Shown: positions 48,468 to 61,300 of the stretch, piece by piece
Layout: every line of letters starts with the position of its first letter
How positions within the stretch are numbered: position 1 is the first letter of the stretch
Position numbers and translations under genes: made by a program
Notes under the pieces: generated by a model
What the model saw: the letters and a program-made list of their open reading frames with translations, nothing else
The model's database searches: none
What the model was told of the DNA's origin: nothing
DNA from: Sinotaia quadrata
Lineage: Eukaryota > Mollusca > Gastropoda > Architaenioglossa > Viviparidae
Length of the DNA stretch: 64,000 nt
Direction: 5' to 3'
NCBI GenBank assembly: GCA_028829895.1
Contig: CM054180.1
Span: 95,726,135-95,790,134, forward strand

Positions 48468-50965
48468 GTATGTAGATATTTTCTGTTTAAAGAGAAATCG
48501 TACTGATAAATACAAGACAAAATATACATAGCTAGATATAAGAACTCTGTTCAATTTATTTCTTTAAAATACTATTGGCACTGTATCACATAATGACTTA
48601 TGTAGCCCACACCCACCCCTCATCTAAAATTAGACTACACGTAAACCTACCTTCTAGAAAGGCTGACTTTTATCCTCAGGCTGGAAACATTCCTGAATGT
48701 TCCAGGCAACAAACCAAACTAACCAATCAAAACGCAGCTCATTCACGTGAACGAATGTACCAGAAACTCACATGTAAATTGTTATTCGAATGCAGCTGAC
48801 TGGCAAGGCAACACGTATTTTGTCTTCCAGACCTAATAAGTTATATCCATAGTATTAACTCTTATTGCTGGTTAACAACACAGCAAGAAATCATCCTCTG
48901 TATGTGGCTCTGCTTGCCAAACTAATATTATATTCATGCTTACCTCTTGACATTAACTATATTTTATATTGCTATATTTCACTAATCATATTTAAATATA
49001 TGATGACCATTTAAATAAGAGTATTCTGTCAGAGAACACATGAGGATTATCCCATGTGAATTTTACTGGCAGATCAACACTTTATCTTAGATATTGGTTT
49101 GATGAGTGCTGAGTTGCAAGCGACACCAGAGCAGAATGACCCAAATGGGTCAAAGACCAGTTCAACAGATCACGTGAACATTTGCTAATGACAATCATGA
49201 GTCCCTAAGTCTACACGTCAGGTGTACCTACAGTTACGTAATTATAAAGCAACAACCGCACAGCTTCGGTCAAGTGTAGAGAGGCTCTATCAAAGTACTC
49301 TAGACTTCACTCAAAAGCATTCAGTGTTCTCTTATAAACTCATCTATAGTTCACTCATATGAACGAATTGAATAATTACTACCATCGGACTTATGATACC
49401 TATATATATATATGCTAACCGAAATGTGAGAAGGTTTGTGTTCACCTTTCAATTACCAATCATCTGCTAACAACACCCCTCTGATGAGATTTTTGTGTTC
49501 ATGTTCACGCATCATACAGCCTAATCTATTAATAAATCGAAAAATATAATCGCATTTATACTTCGATATCTAATGTTCTATGATCATCATTTTTTTAAGT
49601 TTCTGTTAGGCAAAGTCTTTTTGCACAGAATCATTTTCAATGCACACAACATAAAAAAACGCACAAGCAAAGAAATTCATAGACATTCAGAAATACAAGC
49701 ATGAACCCACATTCAGGCATTTTTAAACTTATAAAACATTGCACTCACAAAACTTTACCATCTTCACACTGCAAGAAAGGGAATTTATTTCTAATGAACT
49801 TAAAAGCAAATGTGCCCCCCGCCCCTTTCAGAAAAAAAGGACAGCTAAATATAGAATTTTAAAACTGCACAATGTCATCAATTGTTAATGGCGCAATTCC
49901 AGATTGTCGGTTCAGCAAAAATACTGGTTGCTCAATCGTTTTCATATTATGTGTATCGCACAATGTCTTCACTACTATTATTTCTGACTTAAAACTTTCA
50001 AAAATAATATAACCAATGCACAATGATTTCACTACTATTATTTCTGACTTAAAACTTTAAAAATAATATAACCACTACTATTATTTCTGACTTAAAACTT
50101 AAAAAAATAATATAACCACTACTGTTATTTCTGACTTAAAACTTTCAAAAATAATATAACCAATGCACAATGACTTCACTACTGTTATTTCTGACTTAAA
50201 ACTTAAAAAATAATATAACCACTACTGTTATTTCTGACTTAAAACTTTAAAAATAATATAACCAATGCACAATGTCTTCACTACTGTTATTTCTGACTTA
50301 AAACTTTCAAAAGTAATATAACCACTACTATTATTTCTGACTTAAAACTTTCAAAAATAATATAACCAATGCACAATGTCTTCACTACTATTATTTCTGA
50401 CTTAAAACTTTCAAAAATAATATAACCAATGCACAATGACTTCACTACTATTATTTCTGACTTAAAACTTTCAAAAATAATATAACCAATGCACAATGTC
50501 TTCACTACTATTATTTCTGACTTAAAACTTTCAAAAATAATTTAACCAATGCACAATGTCTTCACTACTATTATTTCTGATTTAAAACTTTCAAAAATAA
50601 TATAACCAATGCACAATGTCTTCACTACTATTATTTCTGACTTAAAACTTTCAAAAATAATATAACCAATGCACAATGTCTTCACTACTATTATTTCTGA
50701 CTTAAAACTTTCAAAAATAATATAGCCACTACTGTTATTTCTGACTTAAAACTTTCAAAAATAATATAATCACTACTATTATTTCTGACTTAAAACTTTC
50801 AAAAATAATATAACCACTACTGTTATTTCTGACTTAAAACTTTCAAAAATAATATAACCAATGCACATTAGAGGTGGTTTCTTTACTTAATGTAAAGTAA
50901 ACTCATGATTATCGAACTTGATCACGTGACATTTTTAACTTTTGTGTTTACGTTCTCTTTTAAAG
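48468..50965 (+). other. Gene 5 intron 1
   Basis: About 2.5 kb. A unique stretch (about 48570-49420) shows nothing recognisable. From about 49440 it is paralogous to intron 1 of genes 2, 3 and 6. The last 1 kb is a large minisatellite reaching to about 100 bp from the coding exon. Confidence 0.6.
49960..50870. repeat. 44/60-bp minisatellite, about 17 copies
   Basis: Core TTATTTCTGACTTAAAACTT + TCAAAAATAATATAACC, with (60 bp) or without (44 bp) a 16-bp insert AATGCACAATGTCTTC. The mixed long and short units resemble a higher-order array. Genes 2 and 3 have one unexpanded copy at the same position (about 23340 and 34390). Confidence 0.95.
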
Positions 50966-50988
50966 GGACTTCACCTATCAGCTCGAAA

Positions 50989-51162
50989 ATGAACGCCATC
51001 TTGATCTGTGTTCTTACGATTGTAATGGTGACTAAATTGGAAGTCGACGCAAAATGTGATTGTAAACACATCGACGACTGCACTAAGCACAGTATTCCGG
51101 GAAATAAATATCAGGAAAAGTTCAAGGACGCATGTAAATTTCTCAATTCGTGCCTTTGCTGT
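50989..51162 (+). CDS. Gene 5, coding exon 1: secreted PLA2-like protein (type A)
   Basis: The exon starts at about 50966 after TAAAG; Met is at 50989. It has a 21-residue signal peptide, 58 codons, phase 0, and GTAAGT at 51163. The loop is Cys49-Lys-Phe-Leu52-Asn53-Ser-Cys55-Leu-Cys-Cys: no His or Asp. It is nearly identical to gene 3 (three substitutions). Combined with 53280-53471 it makes 121 aa with 14 Cys after the signal. After the donor the frame remains open for about 30 more codons (Val-Ser-Cys-Asn-His-Ser...). Confidence 0.9.
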
Positions 51163-51689
51163 GTAAGTTGTAATCATTCGCTCATTAAAGACAAAAATAT
51201 TTCAAACAAGATCATCATAAGGAAAAAGACAAATACATTAAACAATGCAGGAAAATAATCTTTATTTAGTTTTGTAACATTAAGATTTATAGTGAAATAA
51301 ATGGTTCGTTTAGATTATCGAGCTTACTTATAAACATTTCACGTAAATGTACTAATACGAACTGGTTTTATACATATAGACACTACTTCTCTTTGGAAAC
51401 ATACCATTAACTATCAAAATTCTTATTTTATTTATAATGACAATTTGCAGTGAATATTTTGCTATTGTAGGTACTCCAATAATCGGCATATTTCTTAAGA
51501 TACAAATGTCCTGGATGGTCTGATTGAAAACCTTACAGTAACTGAACTCCGATTATATCGCAAAACTGCAGAAATCGGTTAGAAAGAAGTCTCATTTAGT
51601 ACGTGTGATTGTCACTGACAGTCCGAGTCTAACTGACTTTTTATGACAAGTCAAACGTACACTGAATTTGGAACGAAATTTTTGCCACT

Positions 51690-52620
51690 GGAAAAAGCAA
51701 CTATTTTACACAATGTTCAACAGTTTTGCACACTTAAAGGCAATTTACAACTATGTCTATACTTTTACAACAATATACATACGCTTTGCACAATTTATAA
51801 TGATTTACAACAATGTACAAAGTTTTGCACACTACAACAGCACGCAGCATTTTAACACAATTTACAACAATATTTTTAGATTTGCATAATGTCCAACAAT
51901 AACTAGATTTTTCACAATATACAACAATAATACAGATGTTGTGCACATTTTACAACAACATACTCTAGTTTTTCACAGTTTATAAAAAACAATCTCCATT
52001 TTTCACACTTATCACAATGTACCTTAGTTTTGCACAATTTACATCAAGATATAATACTTTTTGCACAATTTACAATAATATACAAATGTTTTGCATAGTT
52101 TTCAACACTAAACACCTAAACACCAGTTTTTGCACATTTTACAAGAAAAATACACTATATTTGTACGATTTAGAATAATTTATGTTTAAATTTTGCATAA
52201 TTTACAAATATGTAGACCGCTTTTGGGGCACTTACTAATGTATACCAGTTTTCATACTTTACACCAATATATACCTGTTGTGTACAATTTACAATATGCG
52301 TCAGCTTTGCACATTTTACAAAAATTATCACCAGTTTCGGGGCAATTTACAACACACACCTGTTTTGCACTATTTACAACAGTATACACCAGTTTTGCAC
52401 ACTTTACAACAACGTATACTAGTTTTGCTTAATTTACAGCAATATTCACCACTTTTGCTCAATGCACAGCAATAAACACCAGCTTTGCTCAATTTACAGC
52501 AACATTCACGAGTTTTGCACAATGCACCGCAATAAACACCAGCTTTGCACAATTTACATTATACACCAGCTTTGTATAGTTTACATTATACACCAGCTTT
52601 GTATAGTTTACATTATACAC
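51690..52620 (+). repeat. Degenerate 30-bp intronic satellite (gene 5)
   Basis: Units such as CACCAGTTTTGCACACTTTA and CAACAATATACATACG. The right end is more regular (TTTGCTCAATTTACAGCAAC, TTTGTATAGTTTACATTATA). Confidence 0.9.
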
Positions 52621-53036
52621 CAGTTACAAGAATGAAGAAAAACATGAAACTTCTGCACAGCCAGAAGACGATTGAGGGTGTGCGCCAAACTGGTGCGACC
52701 TTTTACACCCCTTCCACCAGCCCTCCCGCCCTCCACCTCGAGACGTAACGTGAGGCTGTAGAATCCCACTGGATCACTCCGGATCATATGACGTCATATG
52801 ACGAAATGATCAAAGTAAGCTCCAGTGGGTGACAGTGAATGATAGCGTAACCTCCACCCTACACACACCCCCACCACCACAGCCGGAATTAAAAGCGATG
52901 ACAAAGGGAGACAAGCCTTATGTCCTAAACTGAGTGACGTTTTCTGTGACGTGTCTGTGCAGCTGTCTGGAACGCTCTATGTTTGCTTGTTTGTCATTTC
53001 ATATTTCTATGCAAGAACTATTCTAAATAATAAAGG

Positions 53037-53037
<1 letters not shown>

Positions 53038-53091
<54 letters not shown>

Positions 53092-53138
53092 TGTGTGTGT
53101 GTGTGTGTATGTGTGTGTGTGTGTATGTGTGTGTGTGT

Positions 53139-53175
<37 letters not shown>
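53038..53175. repeat. TG microsatellite near the gene 5 acceptor
   Basis: About 135 bp of (TG)n with TATG interruptions, at the same place as the gene 3 tract. Confidence 0.98.
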
Positions 53176-53176
<1 letters not shown>

Positions 53177-53279
53177 TTCTTTCGACTTTTGTGCGGTGCG
53201 TAGAACTATCTATGTAATAAATATATAACTCCATCTAATCATGTGTTTTCTTTCTCTCGCATATTAATTTTTTCGACAG

Positions 53280-53471
53280 GGTTCTCTCTACAACTGGACC
53301 GATAACAACTGCAATAAAGAATTCAAACGCCAAATTAAAATCGCCTGCAACAAGAATCCTAAGTGCATTGACGCCGGTAAAAACATCTGCGAGCATGTCA
53401 AAGATCATTGCCAACATCCACCCACATGTTGTGAAAAAAAGTCTGTGAGGAAAATCCTAGAAAGACCGTAA
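53280..53471 (+). CDS. Gene 5, coding exon 2: C-terminal half (type A)
   Basis: This exon has no internal Met start and is found only by its splice site and homology. Acceptor TTCGACAG ends at 53279; phase 0; 63 codons; TAA at 53469-53471. It begins Gly-Ser-Leu-Tyr-Asn-Trp. The conserved Cys-Asp-Arg/Lys-Glu-Phe is Cys-Asn-Lys-Glu-Phe here, the only copy to lose that Asp. Further Cys lie at exon residues 23, 29, 37, 44, 50 and 51. The C-terminal tail Ser-Val-Arg-Lys-Ile-Leu-Glu-Arg matches gene 3. Confidence 0.88.
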   Translation, partial: GSLYNWTDNNCNKEFKRQIKIACNKNPKCIDAGKNICEHVKDHCQHPPTCCEKKSVRKILERP

Positions 53472-53626
53472 TCATGACCAGACTGTTTTTATAGTGTTTG
53501 CTTTATAAAAATATGGTTATGTATTTTTAAAAAAATATTTTTTTTAAACGTAGATTTTATCTATATCCCATTAATTTCTTTATCCACTTTCTACTTTTCG
53601 CACATACAATCTTGCTAGATTCAAAA

Positions 53627-53632
53627 AATAAA
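53627..53632 (+). terminator. Gene 5 poly(A) signal
   Basis: AATAAA about 160 bp after the stop, in the same GATTCAA...AATAAATAAT context as gene 3. Confidence 0.7.
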
Positions 53633-54179
53633 TAATAATTGCTAAGAAATTTAATATGTATTGTTTAGAAGTTTGAATTTCAATGAATTTGAAGTTTAAA
53701 TGAATTAAACTTTTCCCATCAGTGACGAATTTGTTTCGGTCAATGTGTGTCGTTGTCGTTATTATCCAAGATTTTGATTGGTCATCTGTAGAGTATCCAA
53801 CACCAACACAATTCACGAATGTACGCCAAGAAAACACAATGGCGCACGTATTCTGTCTTAAATAAATATGTCACAAAATAGCGAGTCATTCTCCAAGAAA
53901 TAATAATATATTTGTAATTACAATACAAATTCAGTAACACAAGGACAGCGACACACTTGCTTATGTAAGTATAAAACAAAACATACAGAAACACAATATG
54001 CAAAGTCACTTTTCTCAGACGATAGTTCAACAAACCAAAGCGAAAGTAGCAACCAGCATGTGTGTAATAATATCAATCTGAACACAAATATTCGGGTATA
54101 GTTATTTATATCAATAGTAGAATAAACCTCTCAGCAAGCTCATTCTAAATAAATTCCAGTTAAAAACTCCAGTCATTTC

Positions 54180-54762
54180 TAACATCGACGAAAGAAAATA
54201 TATTTCGTGCTTCTGCAATGACGAATCACTGTTGTGAAAGAGACAGAAAATATATTTCATACTTCTGCAATGACGAATCACTGTTGTGAGAGACAGAAAA
54301 TATATTTCATACTTCTGCAATGACGAATCACTGTTGTGAAAGAGACAGAAAATATATTTCATACTTCTGCAATGACGAACCACTGTTGTGAAAGAGACAG
54401 AAAATATATTTCGTATTTCTATAACGAAGAATCACTGTTGTGAAACAGACAGAAAATATATTTCGTATTTCTACAATGAAGAATCACTGTTGTGAAAGAG
54501 ACAGAAAATATATTTCGTACTTCTGCAATGGCGAATCACTGTTGTGAAAGAGACAGAAAATATATTTCATACTTCTGCAATGGCGAATCACTGTTGTGAA
54601 AGAGACAGAAAGTATATTTCGTATTTCTACAATGAAGAATCACTGTTGTGAAAGAAAATATATTTCGTACTTCTGCAATGACGAATCACTGTTGTGAAAG
54701 AGACAGAAAGTATATTTCGTATTTCTACAATGACGAAGCACTGTTGTGAAAGAGACAGAAAT
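54180..54762. repeat. 52-bp minisatellite, about 11 copies
   Basis: Units of TATATTTCGTACTTCTGCAA + TGACGAATCACTGTTGTGAA + AGAGACAGAAAA, with shorter variants. The single-copy equivalents lie near 27390 and 43380 in the other spacers. Confidence 0.95.
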
Positions 54763-54764
54763 TA

Positions 54765-55080
54765 CAGCAGCAGTCATCGATCTTGTACCAAAGCAGAATA
54801 ACGTCAAAAGCAAAAGTTCTGGACAAGATGGAAACATACCAGGATCTCAGAATATTAGTAATAATAAGGTGGAAACATACCAGGATCTCAGAATATCAGT
54901 AATAAAAAGATGGAAACATACTAGGATCTCAGAATTCAGTAATAAAAAGAAAACTTGGAATATAATCACCAGTGCTCGACACTTTCTTGAATTAACAGGC
55001 GCCAAAATGTCAGACTTGCCGGCCCTACTTTAAAAGCAACACTCTCTATCCTCCACAACACCTTGGATCTCCCAGCAACC
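54765..55080 (+). mobile_element. LINE 3'-end remnant (gene 5 spacer)
   Basis: Reads Ala-Val-Ile-Asp-Leu-Val-Pro, then two or three local repeats of a Glu-Thr-Tyr-Gln-Asp-Leu-Arg-Ile-type segment, then Trp and stops. Order and position match the remnants at 27385 and 43380. Confidence 0.48.
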
Positions 55081-55083
55081 TGA

Positions 55084-55265
55084 CAGAATTCCAAGACCAG
55101 AGTTCACTAAAACGAACAGATAATAATAACAAAAATCCTAAAATGTCCCAATACTAGTACTGTTAATAATACCCAGAATTCCAAGACAAGAGTTCACAAA
55201 AACTAACAGATAATAATAACAAAAATCCTAAAAAGTCCCAATACTAGTACTGTTAATAATACCCA
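55084..55265. repeat. 90-bp direct duplication
   Basis: Two copies starting CAGAATTCCAAGAC and ending TACTGTTAATAATACC. Confidence 0.93.
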
Positions 55266-56185
55266 GAAGAAATGATGAAGAGTAAAAAAAAAACCAACAT
55301 CAAGGAAATATGCGTGAGAAGAGTGCAGTCAAACCAAAGAAATATGCGTGAGAAGAGTGCAATCAAACCAAACTACTACTCCCATTCGTCCTCTACTCCT
55401 CTTACTCCTCCTACACGTCCTGCTACTATTCCCGCTCCAACTCCTCTTCCTGTTCCTCCTACTCCTGCTACTACTCCTGCTCCTACTCTCCTCCTACTAC
55501 TGTTCCTACTCTCCTCCTACTACTGTTCCTACTGCTTCTACTGCTCCTGCTGGATCTCACTTGCATATTCAATATCTAACGTATTAAAAGGAATGTAGAA
55601 ATTCACACAAGCAAACAAACGTTTACACAAGACAAATTATACAAAACAAGAGTTTAAAAAAAAAAAATCATATGGTACAAAACAGGTGTGAGCGTTTTGA
55701 AGAACATTCTAAGGGAGATAATCAAACTATAGCAAGCTGGTTAGCATACGAAATCGACATATCTGAATGCTTTGTCCATTGAGTTACAGTTTATTTACAA
55801 CTTGAAAGAATTTGTAATACGTTGTAATGTTTAAAATGGCTTATCCTTTCTGTACTTTAAAACTGCATAGAAATACTGATGTTTGAGGGTAGCAAAATAG
55901 TCGTAGTTATTACAAATGCAAACTAACAAGAGATGTATAAACTCATTTACACTTATTTCTGTATTTTCATAGTAAAACAAAAAAATAATTGCAATAACAT
56001 TTCTTTCTCAATGGAGGTAATGTATACTTTTAATCAACGTTATAATCTTAAAAAATATAACTAATAATTATGTTATTATTTTTTAAAAAGCAATAGGCGA
56101 ATGTTTAATATGAAACAAGCAGTAAAGGACTGTAAATATTATCGTTTTCAAAATGTCTGCAATGCAAAATGCTTTTCTGGCTTAC

Positions 56186-56286
56186 AGAAAGAAAGAAAGA
56201 ACGAAAGAAAGAAAGAAAGAAAGAAAATGATCAAGCAAACAAACAAAGATACTGACAAAGAAACAAACAATAAAAGAAAGAAAAAA
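56186..56286 (+). repeat. AAAG polypurine tract upstream of gene 6 promoter
   Basis: (AAAG)n, then AAACAAAC and AAAGAAAG units, directly before TGTGATCT. Confidence 0.9.
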
Positions 56287-56421
56287 TGTGATCTAAAAAA
56301 CTATTGGTTTGTAACAGCTTGTCTTCATTAGTTTCTTGTGCACGCCTTCAACTACTGTTTATATATTGCGAATAAAGTGTGAAACTTGTGTACTGGATTA
56401 TAGCCCTTGAATCGAACATAG
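56287..56421 (+). promoter_or_regulatory. Gene 6 promoter and untranslated first exon
   Basis: TGTGATCTAAAAAAC, GTTTGTAACAGCTTG, TTCATTAGTTTCTTG, TATA box TTTATATA at 56358-56365, and the junction AACATAG/GTATGT at 56421/56422. About 18 bp of the exon (the CTCTGTGG portion) are deleted relative to genes 2, 4 and 5. Confidence 0.65.
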
Positions 56422-56939
56422 GTATGTAGGCATTTTCTGTTTATAGAGAAATCGTATTGATAAATCTAAGGCAAAATGTATATTGCTGGTCATTCGAACT
56501 CTACTCCATGCGTTGCTTTAAAATACTATTGGCATTTTATATGTGACGGATATATTTTTATTTGATAATTGAATTTTTTTAGAAAAAATAGAAATTAAAT
56601 TTATTTTCCCCCTCTTGTTTCTTTGTTATTTGTTTTCTTGGTTTTTGAATTTAAAATCAGAGGCTAATAAGCTTTTGTTTTCATGTGTATGTACTTTTTC
56701 TCAAGGATAAAGTAACAGATGAAGAATGAAATTTAAAATTAAGAATTAAGTTTGATAACATTTTCAGAAGAAATGATCATGGAATAATAAATAATCAAAA
56801 TAGTGTTCGGTCGACGTATTCACCAGTATTCGGTAAAGAAAATTGTAATAATTAATTATCCATATTGAAAATATTTCTAATAATTATCTGTATTTGAATT
56901 TAATTCTAATAATTAATACTAATAATATTTGAAAGTAAT

Positions 56940-57275
56940 TTTAATAATTCACAGTCCATCTTTGAACATTATTACAATAATTAATAATCCATATTTTAAA
57001 ATAATTCTACTAATTAAAAATCCAAATTTGAAAATAATTTTAATAGTTAATAATCTATATTTGAGCATAAATCTAATAATTAACAATCCATATTTGAACA
57101 TAATTCTAATAATTAGCAATCCATATTTGAACATAATTCTAATAATTAAATATCTATATTTGGACATTATTCTCATAATTCATAATCCATATTTGAACAT
57201 AATTCTAATAATTAATAATGCACATTTGAACATAAGTCTAATAATAATTAATCCATCTTTGAACATTATTTAAAA
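56940..57275. repeat. 33-bp minisatellite, about 10 copies
   Basis: Degenerate units of AACATAATTCTAATAATTAA + TAATCCATATTTG. The period of 11 codons keeps frames open; not a gene. Confidence 0.92.
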
Positions 57276-57459
57276 AAGAAGATTTAACAAATGTAAAATA
57301 ATTTTATATTACGTGAAGACAAATATTTAAATATATTTATTTATAATTTTAAATTCATTAGTCGATCAAATCAAGAGGTTTCTTTCTAACACTCAAAATA
57401 AACATCCATTGAGTGCCTAATAGATTCTAACTTGATTTTCACCGTAAACATCAGATATT

Positions 57460-57980
<521 letters not shown>

Positions 57981-58257
57981 CGCTAGCATTAATATGACAG
58001 TTTTGTTCGCCTAATATGCAATTAGTAATGACCTACTAATAGAAACCCTCTACTGATATTATAGTGTTTAACAGGTCAATGTGGCAGTCTAATCTGTAAA
58101 TAGATCGAAAGAATGTCATTGCATTATATGTGGGTACCTAAACGTCTTTCATCACTAAACCTTTCTTTCTGTCATGCAAAGTCTTATTGCAGAGAATGAT
58201 TTTCAATGCCACAACACAAAACAGAAACAAGACACTCACATGTAAACGAAAATTGAA

Positions 58258-58286
58258 GCGCGCGCGCGCGCGCGCACACACACACG

Positions 58287-58340
<54 letters not shown>
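58258..58340. repeat. GC/AC alternating purine-pyrimidine tract
   Basis: About 18 bp of (GC)n running into about 65 bp of (AC)n: a classic Z-DNA-prone sequence. Confidence 0.95.
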
Positions 58341-58341
<1 letters not shown>

Positions 58342-58664
58342 TAACTAACAGAAGTATTATACTCACAAAATATCTCTATATCTTCATTTGCGAGATTCCC
58401 TCCCCTCAAAAAAAAAAAGATAAAAGTTTATGACAGTTATATTGCAGATGAGTTACAAAAGTACTGGATTTTCAAACCTTTTCGAGACAGAAGATTTTTG
58501 TCTCTTGAAACGGTTTTTTAAAATTGCTTCTTCCTTAAAACGTTTAAACAAAAATGTTATTCATAGGTGACCAAGACGAACTTACCATGTGAAATTATTT
58601 CGTGGAATTTTTAACTTGTGTTTACGCATTCTCTTCTAAAGTGACGTCATCTACCAGCCGGAGA

Positions 58665-58835
58665 ATGAACTCCATTTTGATCTGCTCTCTTACGATTCTA
58701 GTGGTGACTAAATTAGAAGTCGACGCAAAATGCTGTAAACAAGCAGACGAATGCATTACGAACGTCTTCCCGGGATCTAAACATCAGACTCATTTCAAGG
58801 ACGCTTGTAAATCCTACCATATGTGCCTTTGCTGT
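58665..58835 (+). CDS. Gene 6, coding exon 1: secreted PLA2-like protein (type B)
   Basis: The exon starts at about 58642 after CTAAAG. Met at 58665 is in GAGAATGAACTCC. It has a 21-residue signal peptide, 57 codons, phase 0, and GTAAGT at 58836. The mature start is Lys-Cys-Cys-Lys-Gln, as in gene 4. The loop is Phe-Lys-Asp-Ala-Cys48-Lys-Ser-Tyr51-His52-Met-Cys54-Leu-Cys-Cys: Tyr replaces the catalytic His and His replaces the Asp. With 60079-60249 it gives 113 aa and 14 Cys after the signal. Confidence 0.9.
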
Positions 58836-60078
58836 GTAAGTTGTAATTATCCACTCATTAAAGACGACAGAACATATTTCAAAAACAAGCGCATAATAAG
58901 AAAAAAATATATTAAATGCTGCAGGAAATCCTCCTATATTTTAAGATTAAAATAATATAATGGAACATATGGTTTGTTTATTTAATGATCAAGCTAATTT
59001 GTAAACAGTTCAAGAATGTGTACTTAATACGTTGTGGTTGGAAGTATTGACATTAATTTCTCAAAGCAGGCATTTTCAAAAAAACAACCCCGAAATCACT
59101 TTGTTATAATGACAATTTACAGTGAATATTTTACTATTTTAGTGAACTCCGCTGAATTTTATTTTTCTCCAAGTGCGTAGGTCCTGTCTTGTCACGTTTA
59201 AAAGGCGTACAGACTAAACTCCGATTAAGCACACAAAACATCGTAAATCGGTTAAAATGGAGTCTCATTCAAAATGTGTTGTGGACGATGCAATCCTCAC
59301 TGACCTTTTATGAAAATTTAAACGTGTACTAAATTCAGATCAAAATGATTGCTCTTGGATGATACAACAATCTAAAACAACGCACACCAGGTTTGCACAA
59401 TTTACAGTAACGTTCACCAGTTGTGTACAGTTTATAAGAATACACACCGATTTATTTTTACAAGTTTTAACAATTTACAACAGTGTATATGAGTCATGAA
59501 CAATTTACAACAACACACATCAATTTTGTACAATTTACTTCAATATTACCGAGATTTGCAAAATATACAACAATATACACTACTTTTGCACAATTTATAT
59601 GTACCAGTTGCCCACAATTTAAAACAATGTGCATACGTTTTGGAAAATTTACATTATTCATCAGTTTGACACAATTTACAACAAACACACCAAGTTTTAA
59701 GAATTTACTCCAATGTACATAAATGTGCACAATTTATAACAATACACACCAGCTGTGCACAGTTTATACCAATCTCGAAATCAGCGAAACTCTCTAGGCA
59801 ACCATATTCAAGAATATTTAGAGATAAGACAAAGGGGGATAATTACCTAGTCGCCTGTAATCCCAGTACTGAACGGTGTGTCGTAATTGCACAGCTGTCT
59901 GGAAGTCTGTATCTCTGCTTGCTCACTCGTCTTTTCATATTTGTATGCAGACACTATTCTAAATAATAAATTTGGGTGTGTGTGTGTGTGTGGGACTATT
60001 TTTCCCCGACATTTTTTGTTTGTTTGATGCGCTTAAAACCACGCAATAAATGTTAAATATTGCTGTTTTTCCCCATAG
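58836..60078 (+). other. Gene 6 intron 2
   Basis: GT-AG intron of 1.2 kb (CCCATAG acceptor). The frame stays open for 40 codons after the donor. It holds the satellite and the pre-exon block (AAGGGGGATAATTACC, CAGCTGTCTGGAAGTCTG), and only about nine TG repeats at 59973-59991. Confidence 0.75.
59360..59780 (+). repeat. Degenerate 30-bp intronic satellite (gene 6)
   Basis: Units such as CACCAGGTTTGCACAATTTA and TTTACAACAACACACATCAA. Confidence 0.83.
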
Positions 60079-60249
60079 GAGAGTGTCACGACCAAGAAAA
60101 AGTGCGACCAAGAATTGAAGCACAAGATGGTAATCGCATGCAACGAGAACCCGAAGTGCATGGAGGTCGCTATAGAAATCTGTAACTATTGCATAGTTCA
60201 GAGCGAGTTCAACCAAATTCCGCCCAAATGTTGTAAAACATTACAATGA
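60079..60249 (+). CDS. Gene 6, coding exon 2: C-terminal half (type B)
   Basis: Acceptor CCCATAG ends at 60078; phase 0; 56 codons; TGA at 60247-60249. It has no usable internal start and is identified by homology. It begins Glu-Ser-Val-Thr-Thr instead of Gly and lacks two residues found in the others before Cys-Asp-Gln-Glu-Leu, so the boundary has shifted. Cys lie at exon residues 9, 21, 27, 35, 38, 51 and 52. It ends Pro-Pro-Lys-Cys-Cys-Lys plus a short tail, as in gene 4. Confidence 0.87.
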   Translation, partial: ESVTTKKKCDQELKHKMVIACNENPKCMEVAIEICNYCIVQSEFNQIPPKCCKTLQ

Positions 60250-60417
60250 AGTAGACCCCGGAGAAACAGTAAACACGAACAGACTATTTTTAAAGTGTTA
60301 GCTTTATGAAAATATTATTAAAATGTAATTTTATTTTTTATATTAGCAAGATGCTGTCCGTGAATTCCTCTTTATTCACTCTTGACTTTTCGGACATAAT
60401 TCGTCATAGATTCAGAA

Positions 60418-60423
60418 AATAAA
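60418..60423 (+). terminator. Gene 6 poly(A) signal
   Basis: AATAAA about 170 bp after the stop, context GATTCAGAAAATAAATAATT. Confidence 0.7.
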
Positions 60424-60869
60424 TAATTATAATCATTGGTAAGAAATTTCATATTTATTGAATAGGAATTTAAATTTTAATTACATGAATTGACAATATT
60501 GAAATATACCATGATCAGAATTCCAGAGATTATGGAATATAAATACAAATATTCTGGTTAAAACACCTTAACTCTTCACATATTAGAATTGCTGACCAAC
60601 ATCAAGGACTACTAAACAATCCAAAAACATTACCACCATGGGTGAGTAGACAAGCCTGATTATGAAAGATCAAGAGAAGAACACAACACCAAACAACTAT
60701 TGCCATTCCTCTGAAGAACATCCACGAGTTGTTATTTCGATAAATTATAACATCATATCCAAGAAATGAAGTCAGCTGCTGTTGGCCAGGTTCATATCTA
60801 TTGCCTTCTTTCCTTAAAGAAGTACGTGTACAGATATCTTACAACAAAATCAAGTACAAACATTTGAAC

Positions 60870-61300
60870 AGCATCACTACCAAGATAAAGGCTGTCTCCA
60901 TACAATGGTGAAAACGTACAGTGATTGTCCAAGTTTAAATGTTTTTGCAGATTTCAAAAGTGTGAAAGTTTTAGATCATCTGTAATTAGAAACAGGATTA
61001 CATCTGTTATATTGGCATCTTATTTCGCCTTAATGATATCACTACCAAGATAAAGGCTGTCTCTATGCAATGGTGAAAACATACAGTGATTGTCCAAGTT
61101 TAAATGTTTTTGCAGATTTCAAAAGTGTGAACGTTTTAGATCATCTTTAGTTAGAAGCAGGATTACGTCTGCTATACTGGCATCTCATTTCACCTTTAGT
61201 TAGAAGCAGGATTACCTCTGTTATACTGGCATCTTATTTCACCTTTAGTGAGAAGCAGGATTACGTCTGTTATACTGGCATCATATTTCACCTGCTGTTC
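60870..61300. repeat. Nested duplications
   Basis: Two copies of a roughly 167-bp unit (landmark CACTACCAAGATAAAGGCTG at 60873 and 61040), followed by about four copies of a 50-60-bp piece of its end (landmark AGAAGCAGGATTACGTCTG). Confidence 0.92.

Larger units (their letters stand above)
51163..53279 (+). other. Gene 5 intron 2
   Basis: GT-AG intron of 2.1 kb, TTCGACAG acceptor. It has the standard order: conserved start, 30-bp satellite, a unique insert of about 250 bp (about 52650-52890, with an ATCATATGACGTCATATGAC palindromic stretch), conserved pre-exon block, TG array, acceptor. Confidence 0.75.
53640..56185. other. Spacer between genes 5 and 6
   Basis: No supported gene. 53700-54000 is paralogous to the start of the gene 2 and gene 3 spacers. 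A 52-bp minisatellite, a LINE 3' remnant, a 90-bp duplication and CTC/CTA-rich DNA (55370-55560) follow. The last 600 bp are paralogous to the region upstream of the gene 4 promoter, including an AAGGGAGATAATC motif near 55710. Confidence 0.6.
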
